Assembly (NCBI GenBank): GCA_035527275.1
Contig: DATLBA010000078.1
Coordinates: 1 to 52,306 of the forward strand
Direction: 5' to 3'
DNA from: DATLBA01 sp035527275
GTDB taxonomy: Bacteria > Planctomycetota > Phycisphaerae > FEN-1346
Length of the DNA stretch: 52,306 bases
The stretch's first letter is position 1. Each line of letters starts with the position of its first letter. The notes under the pieces were generated by a model, which saw only the letters and a program-made list of their open reading frames with translations, had not been told where the DNA came from and searched no databases. Shown here one piece after another: positions 45,755 through 52,306 of the stretch. The translations under genes and the position numbers were made by a program.

Positions 45755-47005
45755 ATGCCCACATCCTCTGAAACACGTTTCGAGCGGTGCGTGGTCGAGC
45801 GCGGCCTCGCGAGCGAGGAGGAACTGCGGGAAGCCAGGCGGCTGCTCAACCAGGCCGAAGAAAAAGGAGAACGCCTGAGCCTGCCCGAGGCTCTGGTCCG
45901 CGTCGGGGCCCTGACGAGGAACCAGGCCAGGCGGGTCCTCGCCTCCCTTAAGGAAGAAACCTTATCCACGTCGCTCGAGATTCCCGGCATCGAAATCATT
46001 GAGCGGACCGGGCGAGGCAGCCAGGCGGTCGTCTACAAGGGTCGCCAGGTCAGCGTGGACCGAATCGTCGCCGTCAAGATCCTCTTGTCGAAGGCGGCGC
46101 GGGACCCCGAGTCGCGCCGCCGGTTCATTCAGGAGGCCAAGAGCGCCGCCCAACTCAGCCACTCAGGCATCGTCCAGGCCATCGACGCCGGTGAAACCAA
46201 CGGCTACTCCTATTTCATTATGGAATACATCGACGGGACGACCGTTCACGACATGCTGAAGGATCGCGGCGGGCCTTTGGCGGAAAGCGAGGCGCTCGGA
46301 ATCATCCTTCAGATCGCCGAGGCCCTGGCGCACGCCCACTCCCGCGGATTCATCCACCGCGACGTCAAACCGAGAAACATCATGCTGACCCGCGAGGGGG
46401 TGGCGAAGTTGGCCGACATGGGCCTCGCACGACAGGCCGCCGACGTCACCGCCGCTCTCGACGAAGCCGGCAAGGCCTACGGAACGCCCTACTACATCGC
46501 GCCGGAACAGGTTCGCGGCGATCCGGGCATCGACTTCCGCGCCGACATCTATTCGCTCGGCGCGACATGTTACGAGATGCTCACCGGCCGGCCTCCCTTT
46601 ACGGCGCCCACGCCGCAAAAGGTGATGCAGAAGCACGTCACCACCCCCCTGACGCCACCCGACCACATCAATCCGGACCTGTCGGCGGGTGTCAGCGAAA
46701 TCGTCGAAGTGATGATGAGCAAGCGGCCCCAGGACCGCTACAACTCCACGGAGGACCTCCTGGTGGACCTGAGGTCGGTGGCCCAGGGCGAACCGCCCCG
46801 CATCGCCCGCGAAAAGGTGGGCATGCAGGACGCACTGATAGCGGGCCTGGCCGAAGGAGAACCCGCCTCCGCCGAGGTCCAGGCCGGGTCCCGAGGCCCC
46901 GGCGCCGAACCGCCCAGCCCCTTCGCCGTCAACCGACTGGCCATCATCCTCATCGTCATCCTCTGCGTTTCCATCCTCCTGAACGTCCTCCTGGCCTTTC
47001 TCTAG
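45755..47005 (+). CDS. Eukaryotic-type Ser/Thr protein kinase, C-terminally membrane-anchored
   Basis: A 416-residue Hanks-type kinase. An N-terminal segment of about 85 residues is helical (FERCVVERGLASEEELREAR, EALVRVGALTRNQARRVLAS). The kinase domain spans about 90-350: GRGSQAVVYKGR (P-loop), AVKILL (catalytic Lys), MEYIDGTTVHDML, HRDVKPRNIML, LADMGLAR where DMG replaces DFG, GTPYYIAPEQVRG, and DIYSLGATCYEMLTGRPPF. A Glu/Pro-rich linker leads to a C-terminal membrane helix (LAIILIVILCVSILLNVLLA), so the kinase faces the cytoplasm. The start is ATG 45755, without a clear ribosome-binding site; an upstream TTG frame is possible. It may feed FHA proteins such as the kinase at 22438. Confidence 0.9.
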   Translation: MPTSSETRFERCVVERGLASEEELREARRLLNQAEEKGERLSLPEALVRVGALTRNQARRVLASLKEETLSTSLEIPGIEIIERTGRGSQAVVYKGRQVSVDRIVAVKILLSKAARDPESRRRFIQEAKSAAQLSHSGIVQAIDAGETNGYSYFIMEYIDGTTVHDMLKDRGGPLAESEALGIILQIAEALAHAHSRGFIHRDVKPRNIMLTREGVAKLADMGLARQAADVTAALDEAGKAYGTPYYIAPEQVRGDPGIDFRADIYSLGATCYEMLTGRPPFTAPTPQKVMQKHVTTPLTPPDHINPDLSAGVSEIVEVMMSKRPQDRYNSTEDLLVDLRSVAQGEPPRIAREKVGMQDALIAGLAEGEPASAEVQAGSRGPGAEPPSPFAVNRLAIILIVILCVSILLNVLLAFL

Positions 47006-47052
47006 GTGGACGGAACCCAGCGCCGTCCGGCGGCCTGATACAGATGAAAAAA

Positions 47053-47078
47053 GTTCGAGCCGCGGCCATTGGTCGCGG
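47053..47078. repeat. REP-like GC palindrome, copy 4
   Basis: GTTCGAG then CCGCGGCC, ATT, GGTCGCGG: the same left flank and nearly the same arms as the copy at 21932-21958, with one A-to-G change in the left arm. Confidence 0.6.
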
Positions 47079-47177
47079 ATACGTTCGGCGCCGCCGGTGT
47101 TCCCGCGGCAGGCCTTCAAGCGCACCGACGCATGCCCCTCCTGCAAAGCGGGCGGCGCGAGCCGCCGTCAAAAATGC

Positions 47178-47206
47178 TTGGAGTCGGGCCGCGACCGCGG
47201 TAGGAT
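47178..47206 (+). promoter_or_regulatory. Possible promoter for purM
   Basis: TTGGAG, 17-base spacer, TAGGAT, 27 bases before the purM ATG, which has GGAGG as ribosome-binding site. Confidence 0.4.
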
Positions 47207-47233
47207 GACCGGGCGGCCCGAGGAGGCACCCCA

Positions 47234-48298
47234 ATGGCCAAACCCCTCACCTACGAGGACGCCGGCGTGGACATCGAGGCCGGCGACGCACTCATCGAGC
47301 AAATCAAGACGGCCGTCAAGCGGACCCACGGTCCGCGCGTCCCGGACCAGTACGGCCATTTTGCCGGCGTCTTCAGCCTCGATTACAATGAACGAATCTT
47401 CAAGCGCAATTACAGGCACCCGCTCCTGGTAGCCGGCACGGACGGCGTCGGGACGAAACTGCGCGTCGCCATCGATGCCGGCCGCTATCGCACCGTCGGT
47501 CAGGACTGTGTCGCGATGTGCGTCAACGACATTCTGACGCTCGGTGCCGAGCCGCTCTTTTTTCTGGATTACCTCGGCACGGGGCGTCTGGAATCGGGGA
47601 CGCTGGCGGATGTGGTCGTCGGCGTGGCCGAGGCGTGTGAGGCGTGCGACTGTGCCCTTCTGGGCGGCGAGACGGCCGAACTCCCCGGATTTTACGCCCC
47701 GAAGGATTTCGACCTCGCCGGCTTTGCCGTTGGCATCGTCGAGAAGAAACGCATCATCGACGGCTCGCGCATCGTCGCCGGCGACGCCGTCCTCGGCCTG
47801 GCATCGAGCGGCCTCCACTCCAACGGTTACAGCCTCGTCCGCAAGATCGTGTTCGAGACGGCCGGCCTCGGCGTGGGCGACGAGATTCCCGGCCTCGGCG
47901 TCCGGGTGGCCGACGAGTTACTCAAGCCCACGCGGCTTTACCCGCGGCCGGTGCTTCGTGTCCTGAATCATTACGAGCGCAAGCGGGTCGTGCATGGCAT
48001 GGCCCACATCACGGGCGGCGGGATTCCGGGCAACGTCCCGCGCGTCATCCCCGAAGGGCTGCACGCCGAAATCCGAAAGGATACCTGGCCGGTGCCGCCC
48101 ATCTTCGGCTGGCTCCAAAAAACCGGCAACGTCGCCGCCAAAGAAATGTGGCGCGTCTTCAACATGGGCATCGGGTTCGTCCTGATCGTCAGCCCGTACT
48201 ACGCGGACCACATCGCGGCGATGCTCGAAAAGGGAGGCGAAACGGTACACCGCATCGGCCGCATCGCGCGCGGCACGGGCGGCGTCGTGCTGAAGTAG
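47234..48298 (+). CDS. purM: Phosphoribosylformylglycinamidine cyclo-ligase (AIR synthetase)
   Basis: Fifth step of purine synthesis, ATP-dependent closure of the imidazole ring, cytoplasmic. The 354-residue protein has YEDAGVDIEAGDALIEQIK at the N-terminus, LVAGTDGVGTKLRVAIDAGR (ATP/substrate loop), CVNDILTLGAEPLFFLDYL, ALLGGETAELPGFY, GLASSGLHSNGYSLVRKI, THRLYPRPVLRVLNHY-type segment and MAHITGGGIPGNVPRVIPEG. GGAGG lies nine bases before the ATG. A hairpin with a T-run follows the gene. No other pur genes are in the window. Confidence 0.97.
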   Translation: MAKPLTYEDAGVDIEAGDALIEQIKTAVKRTHGPRVPDQYGHFAGVFSLDYNERIFKRNYRHPLLVAGTDGVGTKLRVAIDAGRYRTVGQDCVAMCVNDILTLGAEPLFFLDYLGTGRLESGTLADVVVGVAEACEACDCALLGGETAELPGFYAPKDFDLAGFAVGIVEKKRIIDGSRIVAGDAVLGLASSGLHSNGYSLVRKIVFETAGLGVGDEIPGLGVRVADELLKPTRLYPRPVLRVLNHYERKRVVHGMAHITGGGIPGNVPRVIPEGLHAEIRKDTWPVPPIFGWLQKTGNVAAKEMWRVFNMGIGFVLIVSPYYADHIAAMLEKGGETVHRIGRIARGTGGVVLK

Positions 48299-48340
48299 GC
48301 GCCCGCCGCGCGACTGGCATTTGGCGGCGCCGGGGAAGAG

Positions 48341-48367
48341 ACCCCCTGCCGACCTTCCCGGGGGGTT
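48341..48367 (+). terminator. Terminator after purM
   Basis: ACCCCC and GGGGGGT arms around a 13-base loop, ending in TTTT. It lies just before the deoC promoter. Confidence 0.6.
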
Positions 48368-48372
48368 TTGGC

Positions 48373-48401
48373 TTGAACCCGCGGGATGGGGCCGGTAACC
48401 T
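48373..48401 (+). promoter_or_regulatory. Promoter for deoC with almost no leader
   Basis: TTGAAC, 17-base spacer, TAACCT, nine bases before the ATG at 48411. It starts directly after the purM terminator. Confidence 0.45.
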
Positions 48402-48410
48402 CCACAAGTT

Positions 48411-49109
<699 letters not shown>

Positions 49110-49114
49110 CGGCG

Positions 49115-49984
49115 ATGGCTTCCGATGCTGAGGGCGCATCCGGCCGGCAGGGGCGGGACGAGTTCCGCCGCATCGTCCGGACACTTCGCCTCCGCCTGGA
49201 AGACGAGGCCCGCTTCGGCCGGGCAGCGGTGCCCCGCGTCTCGGCCGTCCCGCGTGCCGCAGCACCGGAACCGGAGGCACCGGACGATACGCTTCGAGCC
49301 GGCGCGCCGGAAGCCCGCGCCGCCGACGCCATGCGCGAGGAACTCTCGATGGCGGCAGCCCCGCACGACGAAGGGCAGGACCTGTTTAACTTCGGCAGCC
49401 CCGATCTTGAGGGGGGCGCGAGCCGAGAGGATGCCCTTGCCCGCATCGCCGCCGAAGTCGCCGAGTGCACCCGATGCCAGGAACTGGTCGCCAACCGGAC
49501 CCACACCGTGCCCGGCCAGGGCGACCCGGGCGCGCGGCTCGTTTTCGTCGGCGAAGGGCCCGGAGCCGATGAAGATCGCCAGGGCCTGGCCTTCGTCGGC
49601 CGCGCCGGCCAACTCCTCACGAAAATGATCCAGTCCATCGACCTGACGCGCGACCAGGTCTTTATCTGCAACATCATCAAGTGCCGCCCACCCGGCAACC
49701 GCAACCCGACGCCGGAGGAAATCGCCAACTGTCTCCCCTTTCTGATGCGGCAACTGGAGATCATTCGCCCGAAGATCATCTGCGCGCTCGGCGGCGTCGC
49801 GGCCCAGACCCTGCTCCAGACGCACGACGGCATCACGCGTCTTCGCGGCCGCTTTCATCCCTATCGAGGCGCCAAACTCATGCCGACCTTCCACTCCGCC
49901 TACGTCCTTCGAAACTACATCCCCGACACCCGCCGCAAGGTGTACGACGACCTCCTGGCGATCAAAGCCGAACTGGACCTGTAG
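49115..49984 (+). CDS. Family-4 uracil-DNA glycosylase with [4Fe-4S] cluster
   Basis: Removes uracil from DNA after cytosine deamination. A 289-residue protein: residues 1-110 are a low-complexity Ala/Pro/Glu-rich extension, and 111-289 form the glycosylase. Cluster ligands are probably C118 and C121 (ECTRCQEL), C190 (IIKCRPPGN) and C206 (IANCLPF). The active-site loop is FVGEGPGADEDRQGLAFVGR, and FHSAYVLRN replaces the usual HPSA/HPAY motif near the C-terminus. Family-4 enzymes normally have about 200 residues, so the N-terminal extension is unusual; similar extensions occur in phage-polymerase-like fused members. It follows deoC by five bases. Confidence 0.92.
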   Translation: MASDAEGASGRQGRDEFRRIVRTLRLRLEDEARFGRAAVPRVSAVPRAAAPEPEAPDDTLRAGAPEARAADAMREELSMAAAPHDEGQDLFNFGSPDLEGGASREDALARIAAEVAECTRCQELVANRTHTVPGQGDPGARLVFVGEGPGADEDRQGLAFVGRAGQLLTKMIQSIDLTRDQVFICNIIKCRPPGNRNPTPEEIANCLPFLMRQLEIIRPKIICALGGVAAQTLLQTHDGITRLRGRFHPYRGAKLMPTFHSAYVLRNYIPDTRRKVYDDLLAIKAELDL

Positions 49985-50152
49985 TGCCCCGTTGCCCCCT
50001 GCCCACTTTCCGCCTTCCCAACAAATCCAAAAGGCCACCTGCTTCACCCGCCGCATTGCCAACACGTTTCGCCGATCCTGCGTTTTCGCCTTGAGCTGCC
50101 ACGCGCTGCGGCGGACGAAACGAATCCCGATTGGCGCCGGTCGGCGGAGGTT

Positions 50153-52306
50153 TCAGGATAAGGTGACGGTCAGTGCCCGTCCGGCGCGGACCGTGACCGG
50201 ATCGCTGAGCGTCAGGACGGCGTCGCCGTCGGTTTGGGAAAGTGCCGCGGCCACCTCCTGACCGTCGGCGGTAACGGTCGCGGATTTGACCGGAATCTGC
50301 GGGCTGAAGCGGAGCGATTGGACTTCAAGCGAGCCGAAGGCCACCGTGACGGTCTCGATCTGTTGACCGGCGCCTATTTTTTGGGCGAACGTGCCCCAGC
50401 CGTCGCGGGCGAAGAACGGTGCCCGAAAATCCATGGGCGCAAGAACAGGGGCAAAGCCGAGGTGGGCCGCGCCCGCGTCGCACGTAAAGCCTGACGCGGC
50501 TTCCAGAATCGCCCAGGACGCCATCGCGCGCACGTAATGGTCGCCACATTCGACGTCGTTCCAGGGATTTTCCTTTCGTCCATCGTGGCGGGCGCGCGTC
50601 GCTTTGAGAATCTCCAGGGCCGGCTCGACTTCGCCTTCAAACAGCAGCAGCGCGGCCACCTCATACTCGATGCCCGTCCAGATCTCGTCGGAGTACTGCG
50701 TCGGAACCTCGGGCCGGCCGCCATTCGGCCAGGAGCACATCAAGAGGCCAGGGTCATCTTCCGTGACGAATTGGCGCGGCTGCTGCTTGTGGCCGCGGAA
50801 GTGGTCGCGAAAGTTGTAGCAGAAGATAGACCGGGCCGCGGTGCGGACGTGCTCAGGGTCCAGAACGTAGCCGAGGCCGAGAACGTGGGCCCACCACTGG
50901 CCCAAGAGTTGGTCGCTGTGGCATCCGGTTGCCCAGTTTTGCTCGGGATACGTTTCGAGGTCCACGTCCTGAATGTAGTACTCGCCGTTCCAGAGTCGCT
51001 CTTCAAGGGTCGTGCGGCCGCGCTCAAAGACGCGTCGGCACTCGGCGGCCAGGTCATCTTCGCCCATCAGGTCGGCCATTCTTTCGACCGCCCTCAGGGT
51101 CGCCAGGTAGAGCGTCCCGATGAAGGTATTGGCCCCGTAGATGGAGATGTCGTAGGTGTTGGGCTGTTCGCCTTCGATGGTGCCTCTTTTTTCGGGGTCG
51201 TGCGTGGTCCAGAGGTGCTCGAGGGCCTTCTTGACGGACCGCCACATGCGGCGGAGCCACTCGGCGTCGCCCGAGGCCCGGTATTCGCGGTAGGTCTTTA
51301 GGATGGCGCCCAACAGGCCGTCGAGGGCGGGCTTTTCGGGTCCCCCGATCTTCCGGCCCCACAGGCGCGGCAGGAAAAGCGGCATGACGACACGGTGGGG
51401 GAGATAGCCCGTCGGATGCTGCTGGACGAGCCATTCCGTCTCGCGCATCGTGCGCTCCAGCGACGGAAACAGCCGCGACAGGGCCATCTCGTAGTTCCAG
51501 ACGTGGGTGCAGTTGAGCGGGCAACAGCCCTCCGCAGGCCCCGCATGGTGTGACGTCGAAGCGCCGCAGCACCCCTCGAAACCGAAAAACCGCCCGTCCT
51601 GCGTCCAAAAACAAGTGGGCGTGCGGACGATGCTCATCTGAGAGGTCACTGAATCGATGAGCGCCTCCGGCAGCGTCGTGTCGTAAAACGTGTCGCGCGC
51701 GAGCCGGGTCAGGCGACTCAGGCGGTCGAAATGCTCAGCGACGTAAGTGCTCACCTCGAGGGCCGAACCGAACCGCGTATTGTAGTGATTGCCGATGCGC
51801 GGCCGGGTCTTCTGTTCCTCCTCGCTCAGCCACCCCTGAGACCAGTTGACGGTCCGGTTGGGGAAATACCACGTCACCAGAAACGTCACGGTTTGCGAGC
51901 CGCCGGCTTCCAACTCGAGCGGGACGGCAAGGGCGGCGTTCCAGGTTCGCCCCTTCTGACTGGGCCCGGCGCGGGTGCGGGTATCAAATCGGCCATCGGC
52001 GCTGAAGTCCTTCCAGAGGGCCTCCAGGTCGTCCCACTGCGCGAGAGCGCCGGCATCGTCGGTCAGCGTCGCGAGGGCCATGCTTTCCTCGCCGACCTTT
52101 CCGACCTCGCCGCGTGACATGGAGATGAGCGTCATATCATGCCGAACCGCTTCGGCGTTGAAGTTGCCGCCGTAGAGAGGACACGCGACGCCGACGATCG
52201 GCGCGGCGCCGTCCCAGCCGACGCCGTTTTGAAGCGTCGCCGCGACGGACGCCCGCACAGGCCGATCCGTCGGGTTGGTCACCGTGAAGTTGAAAACGAT
52301 GGCCGG
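50153..52306 (-). CDS. GH116-type beta-glucosidase/glucosylceramidase-like protein, N-terminus beyond right edge
   Basis: The minus frame is open from the window edge (reading PAIVFNFTVTNPTDRPVRAS) to the stop at 50153, 717 residues of a longer protein. The N-terminal beta domain (TVTFLVTWYFPNR, GNHYNTRFGSALEVSTYVAE) and the (alpha/alpha)6 catalytic domain match the GBA2/GH116 family. The likely nucleophile Glu is in GTIEGEQPNTYD and the acid/base Asp in TQYSDEIWTGIEYE. NWATGCHSDQLLGQWWAHVL and CWPNGG-like SWPNGGRPEVP are further family segments. A C-terminal beta extension follows the catalytic part. Probably cleaves beta-glucosides or xylosides; the cellular location cannot be judged without the N-terminus. 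Confidence 0.85.
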   Translation of the reverse strand, partial: PAIVFNFTVTNPTDRPVRASVAATLQNGVGWDGAAPIVGVACPLYGGNFNAEAVRHDMTLISMSRGEVGKVGEESMALATLTDDAGALAQWDDLEALWKDFSADGRFDTRTRAGPSQKGRTWNAALAVPLELEAGGSQTVTFLVTWYFPNRTVNWSQGWLSEEEQKTRPRIGNHYNTRFGSALEVSTYVAEHFDRLSRLTRLARDTFYDTTLPEALIDSVTSQMSIVRTPTCFWTQDGRFFGFEGCCGASTSHHAGPAEGCCPLNCTHVWNYEMALSRLFPSLERTMRETEWLVQQHPTGYLPHRVVMPLFLPRLWGRKIGGPEKPALDGLLGAILKTYREYRASGDAEWLRRMWRSVKKALEHLWTTHDPEKRGTIEGEQPNTYDISIYGANTFIGTLYLATLRAVERMADLMGEDDLAAECRRVFERGRTTLEERLWNGEYYIQDVDLETYPEQNWATGCHSDQLLGQWWAHVLGLGYVLDPEHVRTAARSIFCYNFRDHFRGHKQQPRQFVTEDDPGLLMCSWPNGGRPEVPTQYSDEIWTGIEYEVAALLLFEGEVEPALEILKATRARHDGRKENPWNDVECGDHYVRAMASWAILEAASGFTCDAGAAHLGFAPVLAPMDFRAPFFARDGWGTFAQKIGAGQQIETVTVAFGSLEVQSLRFSPQIPVKSATVTADGQEVAAALSQTDGDAVLTLSDPVTVRAGRALTVTLS

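Overview
The window is high-G+C bacterial chromosome with ordinary housekeeping genes on both strands and one phage-like block. Several features suggest an anaerobic member of the Planctomycetota or a relative: two planctomycete-style pseudopilins with an H-X9-DG-like tail, an FHA-GAF histidine kinase, a eukaryotic-type Ser/Thr kinase, a rubrerythrin/desulfoferrodoxin operon and a very large CoA-dehydratase-type activase. This placement is inferred from gene content, not from a marker tree.

Layout. 1-7.2 kb: a MATE exporter cut by the left edge, diverging from ribE-pdxA-rsmA; a convergent SDR epimerase; two overlapping pseudopilin genes; and a small atypical kinase. 7.3-8.8 kb: tRNA-Leu(GAG) and argB, both on minus. 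9.2-22.2 kb: fourteen co-directional phage-like genes (portal, scaffold-like, SU10-type major capsid, connector, tail/adhesin genes with LamG and FN3-like domains, and a possible lysis cassette). No terminase, integrase, tape measure or endolysin is visible. 22.2-27.1 kb: the FHA-GAF kinase behind a consensus promoter, facing the operon tig-clpP-clpP and tRNA-Gly(GCC). 27.2-33.2 kb: yraN, a TatD-radical SAM fusion, a YbaK-type deacylase, a candidate small RNA, ffh and a secreted serpin. 33.2-41.0 kb: a UroD-like protein, nif3 plus an MBL hydrolase, the oxygen-defence operon rbr-dfx-siroheme protein-iron-sulfur flavoprotein, a DUF523 gene and bioF. 41.1-52.3 kb: a 1439-residue double activase diverging from a membrane-anchored Ser/Thr kinase, then purM, deoC, a family-4 uracil-DNA glycosylase, and a GH116-type glucosidase cut by the right edge.

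How the genes work together. tig and the two clpP genes form one protein-folding and degradation unit. rbr, dfx and their two redox partners form a superoxide/peroxide defence unit from a strong promoter. The activase would prime radical dehydratase-type Fe-S chemistry under anoxia. The phage block may make a particle but cannot package or integrate with the genes seen here, so it is either a remnant or a domesticated particle of the gene-transfer-agent kind.

Non-coding signals. Several sigma70-like promoters can be read by eye. For ribE, bioF and deoC the -10 box lies 9-10 bases before the start codon, which implies leaderless mRNAs. argB seems to start at an ATA codon. A dispersed GC-rich palindrome family sits in intergenic gaps, including inside the phage block.
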